Part shown: positions 46,241 to 56,390 of the stretch, piece after piece
Numbering within the stretch: position 1 is the first letter of the stretch
How the letters are laid out: each line of letters starts with the position of its first letter
NCBI GenBank assembly: GCA_977006965.1
Contig: OZ345358.1
Span: 2,108,001-2,172,000, forward strand
Length of the DNA: 64,000 nucleotides
From: Phymatolithon calcareum
Lineage: Eukaryota > Rhodophyta > Florideophyceae > Hapalidiales
Direction of reading: 5' to 3'
The notes under the pieces: generated by a model
The model's database searches: none
Seen by the model: the letters and a program-made list of their open reading frames with translations, nothing else
Told to the model about the DNA's origin: nothing
Translations under genes and position numbers: made by a program

Positions 46241-46590
46241 TTTTTCTTTCTTTCTTTCTTGCGGAAGGCGTTAGTTTAAGTTAGTACGCCAGGACAGACT
46301 CTCGAGCAAGTATCTACAGGTCTCTCTCTCGCAGGGAGAGACCTGTAGATATACTCCAATTTTTGAACATTGAGAATCTGTGCAGGGAGTCCCTGTACAG
46401 ATCTTCTACAGTTTTGCCATGCCATGCACTCCGTCGGGAGGCAGTCCGTAGGATTAGTTGCTCCACTGACTTTTCTACGCCATGAGAGTACATCTTGCAC
46501 ACTGGGTCGTAGAGCAGCGGTCATCTTCGCTGTGTCCATGGTAAAAGCAGCTGGTGAAGTATCACCCCGGCAAGTGTTTGTGAGATGTGC
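46241..46590 (-). mobile_element. LINE 3' end, second copy, with an (AAAG)n tail and a fold-back
   Basis: The minus strand carries VCKMYSHGVEKSVEQLIL and KTVEDLYRDSLHRF, a diverged copy of the end of the LINE at 34.8 kb (VCKMCPYGVKEAVKHLIL and KTVENLCRERPVEIL). CAGCTGGTGAAGTATCACC near 46550 matches GAGCTGGTGAAGTATCACC near 35097. It ends in the same AAAG microsatellite (46241-46260). A segment at 46331-46376 is inverted relative to the 34.8-kb copy, creating a hairpin with 16-base arms at 46311-46351. It sits about 300 bp upstream of the 6-phosphogluconolactonase gene. Confidence 0.7.
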
Positions 46591-46890
46591 GTGGTAAACA
46601 AATACAATTGTTCACGGTTGATTCTGCGTACTGCGGCTACCATTGAAATGCAGAAAGCGTTCATGGCAGCGAAACCGAACATGCATTATTTTGCATTTTT
46701 TCCACACCCAAAATTTTTCTAAAGACCCTGGCGAAGAGTCAAGAGCAATGATCCATTCTGAGAACAGCTCTCTGATCTGATCCGATTAATCCATTACCTC
46801 AGCCGAGCAGATCCGACTTTGCATAATGCATCACGTCAGCAACATGGCCTCGAACGTCGAAACTAATGCGTTCTTAACCTCAGGCGCACT

Positions 46891-47869
46891 ATGCTCGCCG
46901 CGTTCGCCGCAACCCCATCCACCGCCTTCCTCCGCAAGCGCATCCGTATCACGCAGACTCGCCGTCCAGACGTCCACCGTCTTTCAATGGCTCAGTCTCC
47001 ACGCGTAGTCGTCGGCGACGTGCCGGCGCAATCCGCGGCGCTCGTCGACACGCTTTCAGCCGCAAATAAAACCGCCGGAACCCCGTTTTCTGTCGCTGTT
47101 TCTGGCGGCTCGTTGCCACGTCTACTCGGCACTGGACTGGCATCGTTAGATACGGACAAGAGTGGATGGAAAATATTCCTTGCCGATGAACGTATCGTCC
47201 CGCTCGATCACGCCGACTCCAACTATGCCGCTGTGACGGAACATCTCAAATGTCCCGTCGTGCCCATAAATCCTGCTCTTAAACCTGAAGAGTGCGCGCA
47301 ACATTATGAGAAACTACTCGTCGACGAGCTGGGCGCTTCCCCGAAACTCGACCTTGTGCTCCTCGGGCTAGGCCCGGACGGACACACATGCTCGCTATTT
47401 CCGGGTCATCCTCTGGTACGTCTACACGCGTAGGACATTGCTGGTGAGCGCGTGTTTTGCAAATGGAACTAACTGTGACGGTTGGGCGCATTTCTGGATA
47501 GCTCGACGTGACTGAGAGATTTGTCGCTCCGATCACGGACTCGCCGAAGCCGCCATCGGAAAGGGTCACGCTCACCTACCCTGTGCTCGCGGCTGCGAAG
47601 CATATCGCGTTTGTGGTCACCGGGGAGAGTAAGGCTGAAGTCTTGAAAGACATTTTGGAGGTAGGTCTGGCACTATGGCATTTGGGGTGGACAAATTTCA
47701 GCACTGGACAGGTTTCACTAACATATCCCCTTTAAATTGTGCTTGCACTCAGAACCCCAACTCAGCACTACCCGGCGCGAGAGTGCGACCTGAGTCTGGA
47801 AACATTACATGGTTCCTCGATGAGGCCGCCGCGAGCAAGCTCAAGACGTACACACCAGCGAATAAGTAG
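46891..47869 (+). CDS. 6-phosphogluconolactonase, three exons
   Basis: The enzyme hydrolyses 6-phosphogluconolactone in the oxidative pentose phosphate pathway. The exons are 46891-47415, 47502-47660 and 47753-47869, giving 266 residues. Both introns are GT-AG (GTACGT...TAG, 86 bp; GTAGGT...CAG, 92 bp), lie between codons and contain CTAAC. Family motifs are SGGS at 71-74, [10 protein letters not shown] at 97-106 with SNY following, and [17 protein letters not shown] at 159-175, where intron 1 falls directly after the motif. Exon 2 continues with [11 protein letters not shown] and exon 3 ends with [12 protein letters not shown]. The first ~33 residues are Arg-rich, with few acidic residues, and could target the plastid; a start at 46987 (MAQSPR) would give a cytosolic form. 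The gene converges on NDUFA1. Confidence 0.9.
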
Positions 47870-47985
47870 CTCTTACGCGCGCAAACCGTCTCTGGTGCGT
47901 GTATTTTTGACGTGCTCTGTGGTTGTTAATAAAAATGGAGCATGGAAGAAGATCCAAAGAAATAATTCAATTTACGCATGTGCAT

Positions 47986-48295
47986 TTACTTGGAAGACGC
48001 GGCCGCGGATTTGGCCTCTGCATCGATACGCGCATCGCGCTTGTCCATCAAATGCGTGAAATGGTCTTTCTGCACCTTCTTATTCTGTCTCGCGGAAAGT
48101 ACGCGTGCGTTCAAGGGCATCATCTTCAAGCAGTTAGATCTCGACAGTACTTCCATTCGGCACAACGCGTGCGAGCCGACAAATGGGACATACCTTTCCG
48201 TAGTACGCGCGGTGCAGGGCGCTCTGTAGTGATCCCATGGCTGCGACACCGGCGCAGACGATGATTAGCGGCGGCAACGCCTCGAGCCAGGTCAT
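47986..48295 (-). CDS. NDUFA1: NADH dehydrogenase (complex I) MWFE subunit, two exons
   Basis: NDUFA1/MWFE is a small single-helix accessory subunit of mitochondrial complex I. Exon 1 (48295-48194, 34 codons) encodes MTWLEALPPLIIVCAGVAAM and SALHRAYYGK. Exon 2 (48084-47986) encodes NKKVQKDHFTHLMDKRDARI and ends SAAASSK. The 109-bp intron is GT-AG (GTATGT...CAG) with a CTAAC box, and splicing keeps the frame. The product is 66 residues, the usual size, with the family layout: short N-terminus, one membrane helix, a Tyr-Gly turn, then a WDxxMxxRDxR-like tail (here FTHLMDKRDARI). The gene is convergent with 6-phosphogluconolactonase (116 bp apart) and divergent from ABT1 (281 bp between starts), so the latter gap probably holds a bidirectional promoter. 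Confidence 0.85.
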
Positions 48296-48576
48296 CGTAA
48301 GGATGTGGTGGTCAAGTAGGGTACTGATGCTCAAAACGCGGTGCAGCGAGAACTTGCGGACTTTGTGGTTCTGCTTACAGAACAGTTTCTATACTATCCA
48401 AAATCGACAACATTTCCAATTTGCTTTGAAAATGTGTTTCTATTGGTTATAGTTTATGCCTTTTGGATGTTTCAATTAACTTTTCTTCTTTTTAGTGAAA
48501 GTCAACGGCGGGGCAATGTTGGGACCGGCCATTTCAGTGCTGAGCACGGAGTCCTGCCACTTAAGTGGTACTTCCG

Positions 48577-49968
48577 ATGGTTCTTACCCGAAAGCAAGTT
48601 GCCGCAAAGCAGGCCGCGGCAGAACGCCGCCTTGCGGACGAGCGCAACGCAGTTAGAGCAGAAAGCTCCGTTAAGGAGGGAGAGAATACTGCACTCGCTA
48701 AGTCCGACGATGATTTGCAATCAAATGCAAACGGCGATATGTGCCAACAGGAACATGCTGGTCATTCGCGAAAAGAAAACACTGCAGATTTGACAAATGC
48801 GGCACGATGTGCGACTGAGATGAGCCTCTGTAATGGACCTGAAATGTCGCGGAAGGACGTAAGCATGCCAAGCGGAGGTGTCGGGAACACCTGCGGAAAA
48901 AACGATGATCACCACAATGAAAAGGCCGATGATATCGGGGTGCAATTTGACGTCATCCAGCAGCATAATCGAACCTACACTGAAGACGAATGTAATCATT
49001 CGAACGTGAACGAAGCAGAAGTGGCAAACTCGAAATCAACATGCAAACCAAAGCTCCCTTCTGATAGCCATGTGAAGCCTGCATCAACTCGCAACTCCCA
49101 ATTGAGCGAAGCGGAAGATGATAGCGATGATAACGCCGCCAATCCTACAGCGACTTCTGCACTGGAAATAACAGATGTCGCGCAGAAACCAGAGCCTGTC
49201 GAGTCCAAAAAGCGCAAGCGGTCGTCGTCCAAAAAGAACGAATCCGCTGTGGTCTACATGAGCCGTGTTCCACCCGGTATGGACGTTGGTGCACTTCGAG
49301 CGCTACTTTCTCGAACGGGGACTCTTGGCCGAGTATGGCTCCGTCCCGAGGACTCTAGCGCGGTATCCGCGCGGCGAAAATTGGGCGGTCGTCGCCGCGG
49401 TGGTTTTAGCGATGGATGGGTGGAATACACGCGTCGACGCGACGCCCGAAATTCGGTCGAATTGCTCAACGGACGGCCAATGGCTGGTGCCAAGCGCGGA
49501 GGACGTTGGAAGAATGACCTTTGGTGTCTGAAATTGCTGCAGAAGGGATTTTCGTGGGAGGACCTTGTGGAGGAGACTTGCGGCAGTAAGCGCGAACGGG
49601 TGCTCAAGGTCAAGGCTGCGGTTGCGGCGTCGCGACGTGAGAAGGCGTTTGTGGAGGAGCGTGCGGAACTTGCAAAGAGAATTGCGATGAAGGAAGGGAG
49701 ATTGGAAGCTGAGGATGCCGATGAGGACGGGAAATCTGTCAAAAAATTGGATAAGAGAATTGTGCGCCGGTTTAAGCAGAAGGAGACATTTGAAGAAATG
49801 GAGTACGAGGATGATGTTGACGAGCGCAGGGCTAGGGAGGCGGCCAGACGGCTGGAAGAGGGCGAAATGGAGGGCGCAACGAAGAAAGCAAAGGTTGATG
49901 CTGAGCTTGTGCAAATGCTTTTCGGGAAGAAGAGATCAAAAGCCAAAAGCTCGGCTGCATCTGACTAG
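48577..49968 (+). CDS. ESF2/ABT1-family ribosome biogenesis protein
   Basis: ESF2 (yeast) and ABT1 (animals) are nucleolar RNA-binding proteins needed for early 18S pre-rRNA processing in the small-subunit processome. The first ATG (48577, MVLTRKQVAAKQ) gives 463 residues. A long acidic, disordered N-terminus (~1-205) and a basic patch (ESKKRKRSSSKK) precede the atypical RRM at ~224-305 (VVYMSRVPPGMDVGALRALL, GRVWLRPED, SDGWVEYTRRRDA, NGRPM). The family hallmark WKNDLWCLKLLQKGFSWEDL follows. The C-terminal third is a charged coiled coil. ESF2/ABT1 proteins are usually 270-320 residues, so the N-terminal extension is unusual. There is no intron and the gene appears intact. Confidence 0.9.
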   Translation: MVLTRKQVAAKQAAAERRLADERNAVRAESSVKEGENTALAKSDDDLQSNANGDMCQQEHAGHSRKENTADLTNAARCATEMSLCNGPEMSRKDVSMPSGGVGNTCGKNDDHHNEKADDIGVQFDVIQQHNRTYTEDECNHSNVNEAEVANSKSTCKPKLPSDSHVKPASTRNSQLSEAEDDSDDNAANPTATSALEITDVAQKPEPVESKKRKRSSSKKNESAVVYMSRVPPGMDVGALRALLSRTGTLGRVWLRPEDSSAVSARRKLGGRRRGGFSDGWVEYTRRRDARNSVELLNGRPMAGAKRGGRWKNDLWCLKLLQKGFSWEDLVEETCGSKRERVLKVKAAVAASRREKAFVEERAELAKRIAMKEGRLEAEDADEDGKSVKKLDKRIVRRFKQKETFEEMEYEDDVDERRAREAARRLEEGEMEGATKKAKVDAELVQMLFGKKRSKAKSSAASD

Positions 49969-52923
49969 TTGCGAAATATCGTTGTATCCGTGGCTTGTGC
50001 TCCTTCGGCGCAAATTTTACTTGGCCAAATATTTTCCGCTTGTCGTAAGTGTCCTGCTCTGGTGTCAAAGAATTGTCCGACCCACATGTGTCACTCTCCT
50101 GCCGCCATGGGAAACTTGTACGAAGCACTAAACGACAGGTCAAGACAACCTGGCAATTCGGCCAAAAGGTGGCCGATGAACGGTGACATCTCCTTCGTTT
50201 TCTTGGGCGCGGTATCTCGGAGGCGGTAGGCGTATTCGACGGAGCGTGACGCACTCAGTTAGATTGCGGAACCACGCAGCGCGAACTCGGGGCTCCTTTG
50301 AAACCTCGACGGAAGACTGCTCAACAGAAGAACCCCCAAGTGCTGCTTGCGTTGAACGATATCTGACCCGCAATCTCTGCTAATCAGTTGCAACAGGCGA
50401 TTCAAAATATAATACAAACAGCCACATGCCAAACTGCTCCTGTCTACTGGAGCTCATAGTGAACCGTTCTGCGCGAGGCAAAACGGACTAGAGGCTGCTA
50501 ATTCTTAGATTAGAGTACGCATAGTTGTGTTCGATAAAACAAAGGAATAACTATACGGTAAGATTGTCGCTGTTTCAGTTGCTTCTGAGGGACCCGAAAC
50601 CACCATCTCGCACGAACTCAGTTATGGGGCAGAGGTGGTTGCAATAAGTCAGTCCCGGATGACGTACTTTTCTTCGCCGCGTCTCGCTGTTTTTTCTTTC
50701 TAGCGAAAAAATCGGTCACACAGAAGGTGAGCGCCCAAAGCTGTTCTGCCACAGCTTCTCATTGATCAAAAATTTGAGTATGGCTTGGGGTTTGTCACAG
50801 CTCTCGTTGTTCTCTGATAATCCTCCTTGTCTCTCGCCTTCCAGCGCGAATCAATCGCAAAAAAGCACTCAATGTGCCGAAAAGTGCGCTTTCCCTGTTG
50901 CCTGCATCCTTCCGAATACCAAAAGAGCACAATCCGCAACTGGAGCGAAGCCTGTAGGAGAGATAGAAGACTGAAATCGTCGGCGTAGGGTCCATGCAGG
51001 GGACCGACGTTTTTCTAACTTGCAGTAGTTTTTAAGCATTGTCGCACTGACTACAGAGACATTTCCGATTTTAAAAATACTGTTGTCGCACAGTACGGAT
51101 TCAACATTCCTTGAAATCAGCGCACACCCCGTCGATTCTGACGAGCCTGTTTGCCACGCCACTCCCAGAGGACACTGTCATGGCTTTCTTGGTGTATTTT
51201 CGAGTATTCTTCCCCTTTCATTCAGGACGCTTCAAACTGTCTACGGGACGCAAAATGCAATCCGGTGGATAAGCCGAATGATGGGTGCAGGAAGAGGGGA
51301 CGCTGTACTTGGGTCTTGCATCCAACGAACGGGGATAATTGGTCAAGTGCAAAATACTGTAGCATGCAGAGGGAAGATGTAGAAATGACCAGAGGGTTTC
51401 GGCTGAGACATTGATAATCGAAATTGAAACTGCAGTCCGTGGGTGCCTCGGCATGCGAGCTAGCGCGCACTTGTTGAATCGACGAATAGGTCGAAACCTT
51501 CGAACAGGAAATGTAATGACAAGTAGAATCCTAATTCTCCATCATCGGATAAGATGTCTCTGTATGGAGAAATTTTTGGCGTTTCGACGCGTAGCAGCAA
51601 AAAATCTAGTAGGCAATATCGCCGGAGAATTCAAGCAGGTGCAGAAAGTGAGGATTCACATATAATGAGCGCTCTTTTCTACAAGACTACTTAGTAATAT
51701 GATGTCCCGTGGTGCGAATTGTAGCATGTCCTTTTGAAAAGCATTGCCGCAATCATCGGGAGTAAGGGATGTTGAGTATTGCGGCTGGCGCTTTCATCAT
51801 GGAGGGATTACTGGGAGACAGTTTTTGCTCTTCACTCTACTCGACTACGAACACACTGTTAAATATAATAAATGGAGTGTAGTGAAAATCAGACATTATC
51901 TGACTTTCACTACACTCCCTTGCTCATCTGTCCTAAATGGACGAAGCAACCTCTGACATCCCTCTGACAGTCAGAGGCTGACTACACCTCTACTCTTATT
52001 GATTGTTTCCGCCCTCGCCTCCTCATCAGGGGTCGGTTAAAATGGATTGACATTGCAATGAATTGCAATCCTCAATAGAAATCGAAGACTGGGTCATTCT
52101 GCAGCATTGCAAATTGCATTGCGCCATCTTTGATGATTTCAATACCGATTGCTGAAGTGGCTACACTAATTTAGGTACCCTAACTACGTACCAGTCGTGC
52201 GCCAGCTGACCACGAATCGTCGACATCCCGGCAACAGTACATGTAAGGCATACTTTCCTTGATTATACCGTGCTGGCTATTTTCTTACAACGTCACTGTC
52301 GATTCCACGTGATAACAGCATATGTAAGGCAAACCCTTATCATATTGTACGTTGCTGGCTGCTCATTTGCAACCTGGCGTGAATGTGTGGCTGTTTCTGT
52401 TGTAGTGTTTTATGCTTTACATGACCATTAAACGATATTCATCGCCCGAGATCATTGCAATTAGGATTTCTACGACTACTGTACCAGTATTGCAATTCGC
52501 ATTGCATCGCCGTGTGAGACGCCCTCCGCATTGGGTATTGTATCTTTTTCTCCAATCGCTTGCAATGGCATTGTTCCGATCCCTGCTCCTCATTGACGTG
52601 CACAGATGTTACTACAGTAGTTGATCTCACCGTGACACGTGTGCACATACAAGTGGCGCATGGGCAAGATGCATCTCATGCCTCGTCTAGGATCATCATG
52701 ATTGCTCACCAATCGGGACAGATTAATATCCGGGGTGGGGAATTCGGGATCGAAACGATTATGTTTCCCGCTGTCCCTTTCCCCACCATCCTATCTCAAC
52801 TTTGAATCTCGTCGCTCTAATCTCGTTGCCGATGCGACCGCAGAAATCCGCCCGACCATAGCGCCGTCTCCGTTCGGCAGCCGACACTGCTGCAACACGA
52901 AATTCATTGAGCGCACTGTCAAA
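49969..52923. other. Intergenic DNA, no recognised gene
   Basis: Frames on both strands are short. The pair at 50140-50373 (-) and 50183-50383 (+) lies in GC-richer DNA but has no motif. A hairpin at 51874-51918 is listed separately. From 52702 the frame of the phytyltransferase is already open, but similarity begins later, so 52702-52923 is probably 5' UTR. Confidence 0.35.
51874..51918. repeat. Hairpin, 19-bp arms
   Basis: GGAGTGTAGTGAAAATCAG (51874-51892) and CTGACTTTCACTACACTCC (51900-51918) are inverted copies with one mismatch, enclosing a 7-base loop. No gene overlaps it. Confidence 0.8.
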
Positions 52924-54096
52924 ATGCCGACAACCTCGTCGACCTTACTCGGGCTAGTGTTGATCCGATTGCCGCTTCCCTATTCATCTAACTCGTTACG
53001 ACACTCTGTAGCAATCCCACGACCTGTCCGCCTTCAAGTGCGACGCGGGCCGAGATTCCGAGCAACTGCAGATAATGCCTCAAACTTTCCACTTCCACTG
53101 CCTAATCCGCCGGCGCCCACGGTCGCCGCGTCGTCGAGCATGTCCAGACGAGTGCGGTCTGAGACTGGCGGTCCGCTTCGAGGCCGGCATCGGTCTGTCG
53201 TGGGTGGATTGGGGACACTGTGGCGTTTTTCTCGACCGCATACGATTTGGGGTACACTTATCGCTGTTACATGCATGCACATATTGGCATGGCTCAATGG
53301 CGGATGGATCAGTTCATCGAGTGCAATGGCAAATCTCGCGGTTTCGCTTATGCCGGCCTTATTACTCAATGTGTTTATTGTCGGTCTGAATCAGTATTTC
53401 GATGTGGCGATTGATACAATTAACAAGCCGTTTTTGCCCCTTGCTGCTGGCACGCTCAGTTTACGTAATGCACGACGGATCATTGTACTCACACTTTTGT
53501 TTGGAATTTTGTTTTGCTTCGCACCCGGTGCTAATGTACCGTTGTGCGTTGTACTTGTCGGGTCTGTCGGACTCGGTGTCGCATATTCTGCACCACCTGT
53601 GCGACTCAAGCGGTATCCATTGCTTGCGAGTGCTTGTATTCTGTCTGTTCGTGGTATGTTGGTGAATGCGGGCTTTTTCATGCATGCTATGCAGACGGCA
53701 TCGCTTGCCGCTCTCACGCCGCTTGTGCGATTTGCAGTTGCTTTCTTTGTGGCTTTTGGAATTGTCATTGCGTTGCTTAAGGATGTACCGGATATTCGTG
53801 GTGATCGAGTTTACGGTATTCGCACGCTGTCCGTTAGACTGGGTCCGACGGCCATTTTTCGGTCGTGTGTTACGCTGTTGTGCGCTATGTTTGTTGCGGC
53901 TGCGGCGTTCTTCTGGAGGTGCGGTAATACACGATATGCACCGCTGGCCGCACTTGTGCATGTCGTGGTTGCTGGAGGGTTGGCGTGGCGTGCTCGGACG
54001 GTTGATCCTTGTAATGGGCCGGAAGCGTATGCTTATTATATGCTGACGTGGAGAGCGTTTTACCTGGAATACTTCTTACTGCCGTTTGGAGTTTAA
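52924..54096 (+). CDS. Homogentisate phytyltransferase (tocopherol biosynthesis)
   Basis: This UbiA-family prenyltransferase joins phytyl diphosphate to homogentisate, the committed step of tocopherol synthesis in plastid membranes. The ATG at 52924 gives 390 residues; the frame is open upstream to 52702 but without family similarity. Residues 1-75 are rich in Ser, Arg and Pro with few acids, consistent with a plastid transit peptide. The domain starts LWRFSRPHTIWGTLIA at ~99. The two Mg-diphosphate-binding motifs are present: NQYFDVAID (156-164), followed by INKPFLPLAAG, and KDVPDIRGD (286-294), followed by RVYGIRTLSVRLG. About eight or nine hydrophobic helices follow the UbiA pattern, ending YYMLTWRAFYLEYFLLPF. 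It is a single exon. A plastoquinone-pathway solanesyltransferase is less likely given the motifs. Confidence 0.88.
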   Translation: MPTTSSTLLGLVLIRLPLPYSSNSLRHSVAIPRPVRLQVRRGPRFRATADNASNFPLPLPNPPAPTVAASSSMSRRVRSETGGPLRGRHRSVVGGLGTLWRFSRPHTIWGTLIAVTCMHILAWLNGGWISSSSAMANLAVSLMPALLLNVFIVGLNQYFDVAIDTINKPFLPLAAGTLSLRNARRIIVLTLLFGILFCFAPGANVPLCVVLVGSVGLGVAYSAPPVRLKRYPLLASACILSVRGMLVNAGFFMHAMQTASLAALTPLVRFAVAFFVAFGIVIALLKDVPDIRGDRVYGIRTLSVRLGPTAIFRSCVTLLCAMFVAAAAFFWRCGNTRYAPLAALVHVVVAGGLAWRARTVDPCNGPEAYAYYMLTWRAFYLEYFLLPFGV

Positions 54097-54621
54097 GACA
54101 TAACATAGTGGATAGTCGTACTAATGGTACGACTAATGGCGGAGTATTGGGTTGAAGTTTTGGCGACGCGACGTTTATTCATACAAACTAAGTTTGTGTT
54201 TGTTGTGAATGATTTTTCTTGCGGTTTAATCCCCTGGGTTTACCGGTCTGGGACACCAAGCTATTGTCTAGGTTGACTATTTTTGTGGCAAGTCGGAGGT
54301 GAAACAAGTGAGAGTAAAGATATAGAGCAGATGATTTTGTGAGATATCATCATGGCGGCTAGCGATAACATTCCTGTGTCCACATAGCTCGTGTCGAGCT
54401 TATCAAGTGCCCGTTTCAGAGGGCCAGGTTTTTGTGACGGACAATGCGAGCAAGAGGGCAAAGTCAGTCAATTTTGAATTTGCCAGGGCATTGCTTTTCG
54501 CTACGCATATACATGCATTGGGCTCTATTTACACACGAACGGTTTGTATCTTCAAGTGGGATGCAGAGTTAACGACGACATTGAAGTACGCAAAAGGCGA
54601 AGGAAAGGTACTGGGATTCGG
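54097..54621. other. Shared 3' flank of two convergent genes
   Basis: This lies between the phytyltransferase and Snf7 stops. A small stem (TAGTCGTA / TACGACTA, 54113-54134) follows the phytyltransferase stop. No gene is seen. Confidence 0.45.
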
Positions 54622-55356
54622 TTACATGGCCGCCGCCATTTCCAATCGCCTTAATTCATTTTCAAGTTCAGCCTCATCATCGTCTGGGGTCTCTGCTTGC
54701 TGAATCTTCTTCGGCAACGGTAGTCCCGCTGTGTCACCAACATTCAAGTCCGCAACCCCTTCCGTGATGCCATGTTCCACCTCAAACTCTGCAAGCTGTG
54801 CTTCAAGGTCATCATCATCAACATCCTCCATTGCCATCTGGGCTCCAATAATGAAGGCATTGGTGGCCTCTTCAAGATTAGCCGCCTGATCCTGTGCCAT
54901 TCCAATGACGTCTTCAACCCTTGTCGGACTGGGCGCGATAGCTTCAGTAACTTTGTTTGCGTTTTCCAACACTTCAGTAACTTCCTGGTTATCAACTGCC
55001 AATTTGATTCCGTCAAGTTTTGACTCTAGTGCTGCAAGATGTCCGGTTGTGATTTGTATATCCTTTTTAGATCTCACAAGTTTTCGCTTCAGTGCATCTG
55101 GCATGGCAATATTCTTTTGCTTGTACGGCAGCAATTGCGCCATGATTTCCCGTTTCTCAGCATCTTGCTTGGCAAGTTTCTTCTCGCAAAGTTCAATTTT
55201 ACTCTGTAGAGTGCGCATTTGGTCGACGACAGTATCTTGTTGCTGAACTTTGGCATATTTCTCCTCGGCTGCCAGCAGTTTTGCGGCTGCGCGAACATCG
55301 GCTTGGAAACGCTCCTCCTTTTCCTTCTTCTTCTTGCTTCGCCCAAAGAAACTCAT
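54622..55356 (-). CDS. ESCRT-III subunit Snf7/CHMP4
   Basis: Snf7/CHMP4 polymerises on membranes to drive budding and scission in multivesicular body formation, cytokinesis and membrane repair. The ATG at 55356 gives 244 residues starting MSFFGRSKKKKEKEERFQ, with a basic N-terminal half (helices 1-2, including LQSKIELCEKKLAKQDAEKR) and an acidic C-terminal half (DVDDDDLEAQLAEFEVEHGI), the charge split typical of the family. NAFIIGAQMAMEDVD is helix-4-like. The C-terminus DDDEAELENELRRLEM fits a helix recognised by Vps4 or Alix-type partners. The length matches family members. It has no intron and is convergent with the phytyltransferase. Confidence 0.9.
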   Translation of the reverse strand: MSFFGRSKKKKEKEERFQADVRAAAKLLAAEEKYAKVQQQDTVVDQMRTLQSKIELCEKKLAKQDAEKREIMAQLLPYKQKNIAMPDALKRKLVRSKKDIQITTGHLAALESKLDGIKLAVDNQEVTEVLENANKVTEAIAPSPTRVEDVIGMAQDQAANLEEATNAFIIGAQMAMEDVDDDDLEAQLAEFEVEHGITEGVADLNVGDTAGLPLPKKIQQAETPDDDEAELENELRRLEMAAAM

Positions 55357-56080
55357 GGTGAAGACGAATTCTTGGCAAAATGTCGCTCGCCAACCAATGC
55401 TCGGGTCTAGTCTGTAGCCTCCCTCTTATGTATGTGAGTCGCGCGAGAGGGTTTTAACGAAGGAACTGTGCGGGTGCACTGCAACGATGTTTCAGGAGGT
55501 TACAGCTACGGGTCCGAAGAGGGAACGCCCCGGCATGGTTCGCAATAACAAGGGCACCAACGCTGTCTGTCATGCCAACGATGCATGTTGACCTGCGGAC
55601 GTGAGGCCCGGCTCGGCCCAGCGAGAGGAGAAAAAATTACGAAATTTCTGTAGTGGGGCCGAACGGACAAGTGTGGACAGGACCACAATACAGGACGCAG
55701 AAATGGAAAACTTAGGGTTTAATTTTATTTTCAATCGGACAATGGACGAAAACAAAGGTCCACTTCACGTTTGGCACCGCGGTGCCGCTCCACAAAACAC
55801 AAACGTAGTCAAAAAATGTGTGAATTGCTGCTCCCACGCATCCGGTTCTGCTTTCTACGCCTTGTTTCCGCTGAGAAGTTGAGGGGCTGGAAAAAAGCGT
55901 TTTTAAAAAACAAAAATACTGTACTGTATACTGTAGCCCGAGACTCATGGAAACGAATATACCTAAGATCCAGTATAGTTCATACAGACATGTGTCATGC
56001 GGCACCACATTAATGATGACGATGATGATTCTCTTTCCATTTTCAAACAGCCTGGACAGATCAAGATCTTCCTGTCCTGT
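55357..56080. other. Upstream region of Snf7, no gene seen
   Basis: This contains the expected Snf7 promoter on the right of 55356. Frames at 55601-55882 (+) and 55712-56170 (-) lack motifs. The run of A and ACTGTACTGTATACTGTAG near 55918 is low complexity. Confidence 0.35.
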
Positions 56081-56084
56081 AATG

Positions 56085-56390
56085 CACGCACTCGCGCGCG
56101 GCACAGGATCCCCTCGGTTGCTGCGAGGGGACGCGCCCCGAAAGGGGAGTGCAGGAGGCAGAGAAAGCATTCGGGAAGCTGTAAGTTATTCCACCAGCCT
56201 GGTCCGCCAGGTGCTGATTCCATGCGTCAGACCAACACCTGAATCAATCTTTGGTGACCTACCTAGCCTAGACGTCCAAACCGCAGTCCAGCTCGCTAAC
56301 AATAGAATAGAGTGGAAAAAACTCAGACCCTCGAATCGCTGCTAGACCCATTAGGGGAAAAGGCAAAATGAATGAATGAAATGAATGGAC
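56085..56390 (+). mobile_element. Probable LINE 3' end with a TGAA-type tail
   Basis: The plus frame ends with LVRQVLIPCV, then DVQTAVQLANNRIEWKKLRP and a stop at ~56345. An ending of the type 'xxA.DR..W..L' is common at the C-termini of non-LTR ORF2 proteins. Just after it, AATGAATGAATGAAATGAATGG (split here as AATGAATGAATGA and AATGAATGG) forms a short TGAA microsatellite, as at LINE 3' ends. The upstream reverse transcriptase is missing. This is a different family from the AAAG-tailed LINEs on the minus strand. The call rests on two weak features. Confidence 0.4.

Noticed and set aside
49254-49946. 230-codon minus-strand frame
   Set aside because: Shadow of the ESF2/ABT1 gene; Ser/Arg-rich composition arises from the opposite strand of a charged protein.
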